Source: Methylobacter marinus A45
GTDB lineage: Bacteria; Pseudomonadota; Gammaproteobacteria; Methylococcales; Methylomonadaceae
Assembly (NCBI RefSeq): GCF_000383855.1
Contig: NZ_KB912877.1
Span: 1,999,285 to 2,063,284, forward strand
Reading direction: 5' to 3'
DNA: 64,000 nt
The notes under the pieces were generated by a model, which was not told where the DNA came from, made no database searches, and worked only from the letters and a program-made list of their open reading frames with translations. The translations under genes were made by a program, and so were the position numbers. This document shows, piece by piece, positions 37,018 through 44,246 of this stretch (its first letter is position 1; each line of letters opens with the position of its first letter).

Positions 37018-38424
37018 ATGGCGCTACTCTATGAAATCATCGCGGATCATCTATTGACAGCCATCGACCAGGGCGTTTACCGCCAGGGCGAGCGCCTGCC
37101 CAGTGTCCGCAAGTTGCGCGAACAGCATAACATCAGTGCGGCCACGGCTGTCGCGGCGCTGCGTCAGCTGGAGGACCAGGGCTGTATCGAGGCCCGCGAG
37201 CGTTCCGGCTATTACGTACGCGCCCGGCCCGGCGCCAGGCTTCAGGAGCCGGCCGTGTCCAGACCGTCAAGCAGGCCGACGCCCGTGACCGGCCAGGACA
37301 TGGTCTTGCGCCTGGCCCAGGCGGCCAACGACCCGTCCATGGTGCAGCTGGGCGCGGCGGTGCCGGCGCCGTCGTTTCTGCCCACGCAGCGCGTGGAGCG
37401 GACCCTGGCCCGTTGCTCAGGCCGCTATCGCAACCGCGTCGCCGGTTACGAATTTCCGCCCGGCAGTCCGGAGCTGAGGCGGCAGATCGCCCGGCGCATG
37501 TCCGAGGCCGGCTGTCAGGTCCGCCCCGACGACATCATCGTCACCAACGGCTGTCAGGAAGCGATCACGCTGGCCTTGCGCGCCGTCACCCGGCCCGGCG
37601 ATATCGTTGCGATAGAATCGCCGACCTTTTACGGCTTGCTGCAGGTTATTGAATCGCTGGCCCTGAAGGCCATCGAGATTCCGACGCACCCGCGCGACGG
37701 CGTGGCGCTGGATGCCCTGCAGCTGGCCTGCGAACAGTGGCCGATCAAGGCCTGCATTGTCGTGCCCAACTACAGCAACCCGCTGGGTTATTGCATGAGC
37801 GACGGGCGCAAGCGCGATCTGGTCGCTCTCATGAACCGCTACCGCATCGCGCTGATCGAGGACGACGTCTACGGCGATCTCGGCTTTGGTTTGCAGCGGC
37901 CTTCGGTCGCGAAAGCCTGGGACATCGAGGGCCGGGTCCTGCATTGCTCGTCGTTTTCCAAATCGCTGTCACCCGGCTTGCGCATCGGCTGGATCGTGCC
38001 GGGACAGTATTTCGACAAAGTGGAATATCTGAAATACGTGACCAACCTGGCCGCTCCGACCCTGGCCCAACTGACCGCGGCGCAAATGCTGGAAGGCGGC
38101 GGACACGACCGCTATCTGCGCCAGGTCAGAAGCCGGTATGCCCGCGCCATCGGGCGCATGACCGAAGCCATCGGCCGGCATTTTCCCAGACAGACCCGTG
38201 TGACCCAGCCGGCGGGCGGCTTCGTGCTGTGGGTGGAACTGCCCGATGAGATCAATGCCGTCGAACTGGCTGGGCAGGCGCTGGCGGCAGGCATCAGCAT
38301 CGCGCCCGGGCCGATTTTTTCAGCGACGCAGAAGTACCGGAATTTCATTCGCCTGAACTGCGCCTGCGAATGGGATGAACGGGTCGAACGGGCACTGGCG
38401 ACCCTGGGAAGGCTTATTGGTTAG
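37018..38424 (+). CDS. MocR-type regulator: GntR helix-turn-helix plus aminotransferase-like domain
   Basis: PLP-dependent transcription factor of 468 residues. The winged-helix domain (1-70) has GERLPSVRKLREQHNISAATAVAALRQLEDQG. The aminotransferase fold type I domain (about 95-465) has TNGCQEAITLALRA, VPNYSNPLGY, EDDVYGDLG and the PLP-lysine block SSFSKSLSPGLRIGW. MocR proteins sense PLP, an amino acid or both. ATG 37018 was chosen because a GntR domain starts MALLYEIIADHL. The repeated TACAG boxes upstream are likely operators. Confidence 0.92.
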   Translation: MALLYEIIADHLLTAIDQGVYRQGERLPSVRKLREQHNISAATAVAALRQLEDQGCIEARERSGYYVRARPGARLQEPAVSRPSSRPTPVTGQDMVLRLAQAANDPSMVQLGAAVPAPSFLPTQRVERTLARCSGRYRNRVAGYEFPPGSPELRRQIARRMSEAGCQVRPDDIIVTNGCQEAITLALRAVTRPGDIVAIESPTFYGLLQVIESLALKAIEIPTHPRDGVALDALQLACEQWPIKACIVVPNYSNPLGYCMSDGRKRDLVALMNRYRIALIEDDVYGDLGFGLQRPSVAKAWDIEGRVLHCSSFSKSLSPGLRIGWIVPGQYFDKVEYLKYVTNLAAPTLAQLTAAQMLEGGGHDRYLRQVRSRYARAIGRMTEAIGRHFPRQTRVTQPAGGFVLWVELPDEINAVELAGQALAAGISIAPGPIFSATQKYRNFIRLNCACEWDERVERALATLGRLIG

Positions 38425-38431
38425 CGGCTGA

Positions 38432-38477
38432 TCGTGTCCACGTTCCCGCGTTGCCTATAGCCGGAGCGTGGACACGA
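38432..38477. terminator. 11-bp inverted repeat, bidirectional terminator
   Basis: TCGTGTCCACG (38432-38442) pairs perfectly with 38467-38477 between two convergent genes. The loop is long (24 nt) and no T run follows, so termination strength is uncertain. Confidence 0.55.
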
Positions 38478-38482
38478 GTCTA

Positions 38483-39013
38483 TCAGCTCGCCGCCGCCAG
38501 CCGCGGATAGGCGCCAGACGCTTCGGTCATGAAAGCGCGCTGAAGCAAGCGCATGATTGCCTGAGGGAGCGCGGCCGCCGACAACAAGCTTGCACTGCCG
38601 CTTTTAAAGAATTGGTACAGCGCCGCGAGCGCTGACAGGTCATGATCTAACAGTTCATCAACCTCATCCTCTTCGCTTGAGTGCATTAACGCGCGGCAAT
38701 TGGCCTCGGTGGCCGGCAGTTCGATCGCGGACAGCAGATCCTGCAGCGATTGCCGGCGACACTGTAGCCACTGTTGCTCCGACCAGCGCTGTTGCCGGGC
38801 ATAATGCATCAGCAACAGTAGCAGCAGCGGGTGCTGTTGCCAAAGCGTTTGCTGATAATAGCGGATCAGCCAGTGCTCGCTGAAGGCAAACTCAGTCTTT
38901 TCTCCGCCGCGCTCCGTATGGCTTCTGGGGGACATATCTTCCGCGCCGGCGGATGGACGATCTTGGGCGGGATGGGAATTTGTCAGGGCAATGGCGTTAA
39001 AAGTCTTGCACAT
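38483..39013 (-). CDS. Hypothetical protein, Leu/Gln/Ala-rich
   Basis: A 176-residue protein I do not recognise. It has a disordered N-terminus (1-40), a helical core with WLIRYYQQTLWQQHP followed by a run of leucines (LLLLLLMHYARQQRW), an acidic patch SSEEDEVDELLDHD and an Ala/Leu-rich C-terminus. The start is well supported by AGGAG six or seven nt before the ATG. No signal peptide or clear membrane helix is seen. It lies next to the sigma-54 unit on the same strand but I find no correctly spaced sigma-54 promoter for it. Confidence 0.65.
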   Translation of the reverse strand: MCKTFNAIALTNSHPAQDRPSAGAEDMSPRSHTERGGEKTEFAFSEHWLIRYYQQTLWQQHPLLLLLLMHYARQQRWSEQQWLQCRRQSLQDLLSAIELPATEANCRALMHSSEEDEVDELLDHDLSALAALYQFFKSGSASLLSAAALPQAIMRLLQRAFMTEASGAYPRLAAAS

Positions 39014-39241
39014 AAAAAGCTCCTCTCTGATGCTTGGCTCAGAAAATTAACTATTTAAAGTGTACGAAAGTTAAACAATAAACGTGAGATATTGCAGGCG
39101 AGTTACAACGTACAAAAAAAATTGGATAAAGATGAGGTAGATAATAAGGTTGCGCGCCTAACATGCAAACTATGGCAAAGACGCGCACCAAGGTAGGGCT
39201 TTTGCGCTCCCATGAGCCTGATACAGCCTGGCTTGCCGCGC

Positions 39242-39472
39242 CTAACTCAGTGGGCAGCTGTCTTCGGCAGGCCGACCGGCGGCTATAACGGTCGGCTGGG
39301 TTGGTTGTTCGATCAATCCGGCGGTCCGAGGGCATTCGTAAGCGGCATTGCCGGTATTGATTTGCCCGTTGCCGTAGGGGTAGGCCGGGTCCGCAGCCAT
39401 TGCAAGCGCGGTGATGCCCAGCACCAGGCTCGACATTGTCGATGCTATGATTGCAAATTGCTTTGTATTCAT
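39242..39472 (-). CDS. Short secreted two-cysteine protein, paralogue of the 40.3-41.1 kb protein
   Basis: A 76-residue protein with a clear signal peptide (cleavage after about ALAMA, residue 26), leaving about 50 residues. The mature part starts near QINTGNAAYEC and ends AEDSCPLS. Both ends match the larger protein encoded at 40308-41069, which reads QIPTGNAASEC and VEDSCPL. The roughly 180 middle residues of that protein are missing, so this gene is either an internal-deletion derivative or a peptide form. A sigma-54 promoter (39570-39584) and a 40-bp palindrome (39680-39719) lie upstream. Confidence 0.75.
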   Translation of the reverse strand: MNTKQFAIIASTMSSLVLGITALAMAADPAYPYGNGQINTGNAAYECPRTAGLIEQPTQPTVIAAGRPAEDSCPLS

Positions 39473-39569
39473 TTTGGTTTTCTCTATCTTTCCCGTTGAT
39501 GAATAATGATCCGTTAAGGCTGTTTCTGGTCGAGGCCTCTCAGGATCTTTTTTTGCCTGACTAAATAAA

Positions 39570-39584
39570 GCAACTCCCGTGCCA
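39570..39584 (-). promoter_or_regulatory. Sigma-54 (-24/-12) promoter, short paralogue
   Basis: On the minus strand the sequence is TGGCACGGGAGTTGC, a full match to the sigma-54 consensus with GG and GC ten bases apart. Transcription should start about 85-90 bp before the ATG of the short secreted protein. Confidence 0.88.
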
Positions 39585-39679
39585 ATTTAACAAAAATAAA
39601 AAATAGCTGTAATAACAAAAAGATACGTTTTTCCGGACAAAGATAGGGCAGAATTTTAACGGGCAAATAAGACAAAATG

Positions 39680-39719
39680 ACTGTCTCGCGACTGTCTCAT
39701 GAGACAGTCGCGAGACAGT
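39680..39719. promoter_or_regulatory. 40-bp perfect palindrome, candidate enhancer (UAS)
   Basis: Two 20-bp arms are exact reverse complements. The octamer ACTGTCTC or its complement GAGACAGT occurs at both outer ends and, nearly intact, twice inside. The centre lies about 116 bp upstream of the sigma-54 promoter, the normal distance for an enhancer bound by an NtrC-type activator. The palindrome at 41285-41324 has the same layout. Confidence 0.8.
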
Positions 39720-39839
39720 TCGGGTATTTTTAATGCCAAGCATTCGAATCGCGGATTTTCAGCAATGGGGCCTGGAGATCGGCATGTTGCGGCAGGCGGG
39801 TTATGAACGGTGCAAAAGCCGGATGAAAGCCAAAGACTA

Positions 39840-40007
39840 AGGATTTGGCTAAAGATGACTTCCTGAAACTGGAATCTTGCATAGGATGTGCTGACCAAAA
39901 GTAGGCGCTCCAGGCGGCGCAGTGAAGCGCATCGCTCGCGAACGATGCGCCTCCTGTCGTCGGCGCATCCTATGTTTAAACAGGGACATTATTTACGGCC
40001 AAATCCT
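39840..40007. repeat. MITE-like element, copy 1
   Basis: A 168-bp element bounded by AGGATTTGGC (39840-39849) and its exact complement (39998-40007). Nested inside are CATAGGATG/CATCCTATG and GCGCATCG/CGATGCGC inverted repeats, so the whole can fold into one long hairpin. A related copy lies at 61583-61746. Copy 1 contains a 22-bp segment (from about 39895) that copy 2 lacks and that also occurs at 56553-56574. Confidence 0.85.
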
Positions 40008-40042
40008 AAGTAATGAGCATGGAATAAATCAGAAAATTGTAG

Positions 40043-40078
40043 GTGCGAATTCACTTGTGCCCTTCAGGGTATTCGCAC
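40043..40078. repeat. Palindromic repeat with 18-bp insert
   Basis: Arms GTGCGAAT (40043-40050) and ATTCGCAC (40071-40078) with centre TC are split by an 18-bp insert (40053-40070). The insert is the reverse complement of ACCCTGAAGGGCACAAGT. The uninterrupted palindrome exists at 33423-33440. A further partial copy of the insert follows at about 40086-40101. Confidence 0.85.
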
Positions 40079-40220
40079 TGCGCGGATACCCTGAAGGGCA
40101 CAATACCCCATAGGGCATAAATAATTCAGCGCTTACACCGGAAAATCCTTCGACTACTTGAGGAAGTTATTTTATGCCCATTCCTAATCCTCGCCTGATT
40201 GATGCCATGCCCAACAGTTG

Positions 40221-40258
40221 AAAAAAAAGCCCGCCCGACGTTGACGCCGGGCGGGCTT
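40221..40258 (-). terminator. Strong Rho-independent terminator
   Basis: An 11-bp GC-rich perfect stem (40227-40237 with 40248-40258) is followed on the minus strand by eight T residues, 50 nt after the end of the long secreted protein gene. Confidence 0.92.
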
Positions 40259-40307
40259 CAATTCAACCGGATCGGATTGTCCGACCCGTTTGCCGACCGA
40301 TGATGGA

Positions 40308-41069
40308 TTAAAGCGGGCAGCTGTCCTCGACGCGCTCGCCGGTGAAGCTCACGTCCGGATGCGCTTTGCTCAGCAAGTCGCCCACGGCATTGAAAGCGTC
40401 GCCGCCATAGTATTGCGGAGACTGCAACACCTGCCACAGCGTCGGGTCCGAAGTGGCGCCGGCTTTCACGCCCTGGTTGCTCAGTTTGGGGTAGTAGCCC
40501 AGTTTGCTGAAGAAATTGTCTTCAGGCGTGATGCCGGTCGCTTCCCAGGCATCCAGATGCTGTTCTTGCCGCCAGTAGCCGGGCGAGCACCACTCGCTGA
40601 ACCCGGTCTCTTCCTTGTTCCAGCAGAAGGTTACATGGCTGATGCCCTTGTTATCGGGCGCATAAAGACCGCTGTCGCCCCTGGCCTGCGGGTCATAGGT
40701 ATAGACGTTGTAACCCTGGCTGGCCTTGACCAGCACGGCGCCGATACCGTTCGGATCGGAACTCCAGTCGAACGCTTTGTATTCGTCCTCTTCCAGGATG
40801 GAGTTTGAGACGGTGATAGTATTGCTGTGCTCCGGGAAATTGGCGGTTTCAGTCTGACTCGGTGCGCCTTCGCCCGCTCCCTCATTCCATTTCAACGAAT
40901 ACGTGAATTCTTTGCCGATCAACGAGCCGAGCGCGGAGCACTCGGAAGCGGCATTGCCGGTAGGGATCTGAGTGTTTGTATAGTAATCAGGGCCCGTAGC
41001 CATCGCAAGACCACTGATGCCCATAGCCAGAGCTGATGCTATCGATACGATTGCAAGTTGTTTTTTCAT
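40308..41069 (-). CDS. Secreted cysteine protein with CSPGYW motif, sigma-54 controlled
   Basis: A 253-residue exported protein with a signal peptide (cleavage after LAMA, about residue 24). The mature protein has cysteines in AASECSALG, VTFCWNK, WCSPGYWRQ and the C-terminal EDSCPL, so disulfides are likely. The segment CSPGYWRQEQHLDAW followed by DPTLWQVLQSPQYYGGDAFNAVGDLL resembles a domain with CSPGYWKNH-type motifs seen in many secreted bacterial proteins; its function is unknown. Its two ends match the short protein at 39242-39472. A sigma-54 promoter and palindromic enhancer lie upstream, a strong terminator downstream, and the predicted activator gene is next. Confidence 0.82.
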   Translation of the reverse strand: MKKQLAIVSIASALAMGISGLAMATGPDYYTNTQIPTGNAASECSALGSLIGKEFTYSLKWNEGAGEGAPSQTETANFPEHSNTITVSNSILEEDEYKAFDWSSDPNGIGAVLVKASQGYNVYTYDPQARGDSGLYAPDNKGISHVTFCWNKEETGFSEWCSPGYWRQEQHLDAWEATGITPEDNFFSKLGYYPKLSNQGVKAGATSDPTLWQVLQSPQYYGGDAFNAVGDLLSKAHPDVSFTGERVEDSCPL

Positions 41070-41171
41070 TCTCGTTGCCTCAAAAGCTAAAAATTTATCT
41101 GATTGATTTGATTGCCGGTCGATGAGGCCGGTTATAGGCCGATGATTCTCCAGGTCTCCAGGAGCTATAGA

Positions 41172-41186
41172 GCAACTGCCGGGCCA
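41172..41186 (-). promoter_or_regulatory. Sigma-54 (-24/-12) promoter, long paralogue
   Basis: The minus strand reads TGGCCCGGCAGTTGC, with GG and GC ten bases apart, one change from the consensus. It lies about 100 bp before the ATG of the long secreted protein, nearly the same distance as at the short paralogue. Confidence 0.85.
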
Positions 41187-41284
41187 ATTGAGGAAAAATT
41201 ATCAAAACAATATAAATAACAATGGGATGGGTGTGCATGAGAAAAGATTTGGGGACAGCTTTGTCAAACGGGTGATACAGGTCG

Positions 41285-41324
41285 ACTGTCTCTCCGATGT
41301 TTCATGAGCTGCCTGTGAGACAGT
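41285..41324. promoter_or_regulatory. 40-bp imperfect palindrome, candidate enhancer (UAS)
   Basis: Outer octamers ACTGTCTC (41285-41292) and GAGACAGT (41317-41324) are exactly as far apart as in the perfect palindrome at 39680-39719, and the CATGAG centre is kept. The inner pair has decayed. The centre lies about 118 bp upstream of the sigma-54 promoter. An extra GAGACA follows the palindrome at 41329-41334. Confidence 0.78.
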
Positions 41325-41412
41325 ATTGAGACAATAGCGGAAGATGACCGAATCTGCGCGCCGGACCGTGCCGGATAATGGCTGGAAATCACCCGGCATG
41401 GCCGGGGCTGGC

Positions 41413-43953
41413 TTATCGATCCGGAGAAATGTCCAGTTCTGTCAGACGCCGGTAGAACGTGGCCCGACTGATGCCGAGCATTTTTGCGGCTTGCATACGG
41501 TTGCCGCGAGTTTTTTCCAAAGCGGCCAGGATGCGCCCCCGCTCGTCTTCCCCGACGATCATCGGCTCGGGTTCTGCAACGGCGGACGCGGTGGTCCGGC
41601 TGAATTCGGGCGGCAGATCCTGAGGGTTGATGCATTCGCCTTTGCTGTGGATGACCGCATAATCCACGCAGGCTTTCAGCTCGCGCACATTGCCCGGCCA
41701 GTCGTAATTCATCAGGCATTGCAAAGCTTCGGCGCCGAACCGGGGCTGGGCCCGGCTGGAAAAGTGATAGCTCTGGCAGAGGAAGGACTCGACCAGCAGC
41801 GGGATGTCGGCCTTGCGCTCGCGCAGGGCCGGCACATAAAGCCGCGCCACGCGCAGGCGATAGAGCAGGTCCTCGCGGAAGCGGCCTGCGCGGGCCTCTT
41901 CGGCCAGATTCTTGTGCGTCGCCGCCAGTATCCGCACATCGACCTTGCGTATCCGGGTTTCACCGAGACGGGTGATTTCCTTTTCCTGCAGCACGCGCAA
42001 CAGGCTGGCCTGCATGCTCAGGGGCAGATCGCCGATCTCGTCCAGAAACAGGGTGCCGCCGTGCGCGGCCTCGAAAAAACCCTCCTGGTCCGCGACCGCG
42101 CCCGTAAACGCGCCCTTGCGGTGGCCGAAAAGCTGGCTGGCCAGCAGCGATTCGCTCAGCCCTGCCGAGTTGACGGCGATGAACGGCCCGTCCTTGCGCG
42201 GGCTGGCGGCATGGATGCTGTGGGCGACCAGTTCCTTGCCGACCCCGGTTTCGCCCTCGATCAATACCGTCCAGTCGCCGCGCGCCACATCCTCGATGAG
42301 CTGGTACAGCTCCCGCATGGAGTCGCTGTTGCCGAGCATCCGGCCGTAGCGGCTCTCGTCGATGGTCTGCCGCAGCTGATGGATTTCGGTAACGTCGTAG
42401 AGCAGCAGAATGTGGCGGTCGGGCGCCTGCGGGTCGTCGCGCACGTCGCATTCCACCCAGCAGGCTTTCCGGTCCGCGCACTGCCAGTGCAGGGTGATGC
42501 GGTAGCGCTCGGCGGGCGGGAGGTCCAGCAGCCGCTGCAGTTGTATTTTCGACGGCATCCCGAAAGGCAGCACCTGATCCCAGGGGCGGCCGACGGCCGT
42601 GCCGCGGTCGATGCCGGCGAATTGCCCGCAGGATTCGCTGACAAACTCCACGCGATGATCGGCGTCCAGCATCACGGTGCCGACCCGGAACTGGTTGAGC
42701 AGAGTCAGCAGGTTTTCCTGGCTTTTCTTGAGTTTGGCCAGCGTACGCGCAGCCAGCGCCTCGGCTTCCTTGCGCTTGGAGATGTCGCGCACGATGCCCT
42801 TGAACAGGCTGCCCTGGGGGAGTTTCACCTCGGTGACGGTGAGATCGATAGGGAATACGGTGCCGTCTTTCCTTAGCGCCGAGATTTCCCGCGCCTCCCC
42901 GATCATTTTGGCCCGGCCGGTTTTCAGGTAGTTTTCAAGGTAGCGGTCATGCAGGCTGCGATGCGGCTCCGGCATCAGCAATCTGACGTTATGGCCCAGC
43001 AGTTCTTCCGGACGGTAGCCGAAGATATGCTCCGTCGCGGGGTTGATGGATTGAATGATGCCGGAGGCATTAATGGTGATGATGGCGTCGAGCGAGCTAT
43101 CCAGAAGGGCGCGATGGCGGGCTTCTTCATCTTTCAGCCGGTTTTCCTTTTCCCGGATCTCGGAAATATCGGCGAAAACCGCAACCGCGTGGCTGATGTC
43201 GCCTTGCTGGTTATGTATCGGAGAGGCGCTGACATGGAGGGGGATGTGGCGGCCGTCGCGCCGGATCTCTATGTCGCTCACGGCCACCGTTTCCCCCGCC
43301 AGCGCCCGCGTGGTCGGCAAGGCTTCAAGCGGATAAGGCCTGTCGGTGCCGGCCAGGGTCACCTGGAAATAATCCACCAGATTTTCAATTACGCTGCCCG
43401 GCTCGAGTGTTTTTCCGGTAATGGCGCTGGCCGCCCGGTTGGCAAAGAAGATCCGGCTCTGCGCATCCAGAACCACGATACCGGAAGGGATGGCTTCGAG
43501 GAATTTGTGGAACTGCCGGGCTTGCCTTTGCACTTCGGCCTGGGCTTCCTTTTGCGCCGTCACATCGGTCTGGATGCCTATGTAATGGGTGAGCCGGCCC
43601 TGGTCGTCGAAAACCGGGGCCAGGCGCAGTTCGTTCCAGAAGAACGTGCCGTCCTTGCGGTAATTCCTGAGCACGACCGTCGTTTCCCGGCCCTCGTCCA
43701 TCGCTTGGCGCAGGATGTCCAGATCGGACTGGTCATGGTCCTCGCCCCGAAGGAACCGGCAGTTCCGCTCCAGAATCTCGTCCCTCGAGTAGCCGGTCAT
43801 GACTTCAAACGCCCGGTTCACGTAGATCAAGGGCGTATCGGCCTGTCTTGCGTCGGCCACGGTGATGCCGCAGCTGGCGGAGTCCAGCGCTTTCATGATC
43901 CAGTCCGGCAGGTCTTGGGGATTAGTATCGTGCACGGTGGCACCCTTTTTCAT
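41413..43953 (-). CDS. Sigma-54 enhancer-binding protein with N-terminal LOV domain and PAS array
   Basis: Transcription activator of 846 residues. Residues about 19-134 form a LOV-type PAS domain: the photoactive Cys65 lies in RNCRFLRG, with flavin-contact Asn97 (NYRKDG), Asn107 (FFWNEL) and Gln128 (IGIQTDVT). Three more PAS regions follow (about 145-265, 280-395 and 410-525). The third resembles the FixL PAS but has no histidine at the heme-ligand position. The AAA+ domain (about 540-770) has Walker A GETGVGKE, the sigma-54 contact loop GAFTGA (614-619) and FLDE. A Fis-type helix-turn-helix ends it (MQAAKMLGISRATFYRRL). No receiver domain is present, so sensing is direct. The ATG is preferred to a TTG one codon earlier. 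Confidence 0.92.
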   Translation of the reverse strand: MKKGATVHDTNPQDLPDWIMKALDSASCGITVADARQADTPLIYVNRAFEVMTGYSRDEILERNCRFLRGEDHDQSDLDILRQAMDEGRETTVVLRNYRKDGTFFWNELRLAPVFDDQGRLTHYIGIQTDVTAQKEAQAEVQRQARQFHKFLEAIPSGIVVLDAQSRIFFANRAASAITGKTLEPGSVIENLVDYFQVTLAGTDRPYPLEALPTTRALAGETVAVSDIEIRRDGRHIPLHVSASPIHNQQGDISHAVAVFADISEIREKENRLKDEEARHRALLDSSLDAIITINASGIIQSINPATEHIFGYRPEELLGHNVRLLMPEPHRSLHDRYLENYLKTGRAKMIGEAREISALRKDGTVFPIDLTVTEVKLPQGSLFKGIVRDISKRKEAEALAARTLAKLKKSQENLLTLLNQFRVGTVMLDADHRVEFVSESCGQFAGIDRGTAVGRPWDQVLPFGMPSKIQLQRLLDLPPAERYRITLHWQCADRKACWVECDVRDDPQAPDRHILLLYDVTEIHQLRQTIDESRYGRMLGNSDSMRELYQLIEDVARGDWTVLIEGETGVGKELVAHSIHAASPRKDGPFIAVNSAGLSESLLASQLFGHRKGAFTGAVADQEGFFEAAHGGTLFLDEIGDLPLSMQASLLRVLQEKEITRLGETRIRKVDVRILAATHKNLAEEARAGRFREDLLYRLRVARLYVPALRERKADIPLLVESFLCQSYHFSSRAQPRFGAEALQCLMNYDWPGNVRELKACVDYAVIHSKGECINPQDLPPEFSRTTASAVAEPEPMIVGEDERGRILAALEKTRGNRMQAAKMLGISRATFYRRLTELDISPDR

Positions 43954-44246
43954 CAATTAGGTTTGGTAAAGAGAAACACTACTTCTGTCCGTTGGCTGGC
44001 GATCCGAGTTCCCGGAAAACTTTTATGGCTGAAAAATTAAGTCCGGGCTTTACCGCCTGAGATTAGCATTCCCACGCTCCAGAGTCACGATGCGCGCAAA
44101 ATAGCCGGATGAAGGTTGGAGGCGTGGCGGTTTATGCCTTCAAGTCACCCTGCGGCCCAGTATGAGTTAGAATATACTGCTTAAATACTGGCAGTGGGTC
44201 ATGCAGGCGGGCTGCATTCTCACCAATATAGATTGCAGCTTTATTC

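Noticed and set aside
39170-39190. Possible third sigma-54 promoter on the minus strand before the 176-residue protein
   Set aside because: The GG and GC elements are 11 rather than 10 bases apart and no palindromic enhancer lies upstream.
41344-42876. Plus-strand open frame of 510 codons opposite the sigma-54 activator gene
   Set aside because: It is the complement of a gene with intact AAA+ and PAS motifs; its own translation has no recognisable domain and no ribosome-binding site. Such long shadow frames are usual in GC-rich DNA.
41413-43953. Heme-based oxygen sensing by the FixL-like PAS domain
   Set aside because: The residues at the heme-ligand positions are Lys and Asn rather than His.
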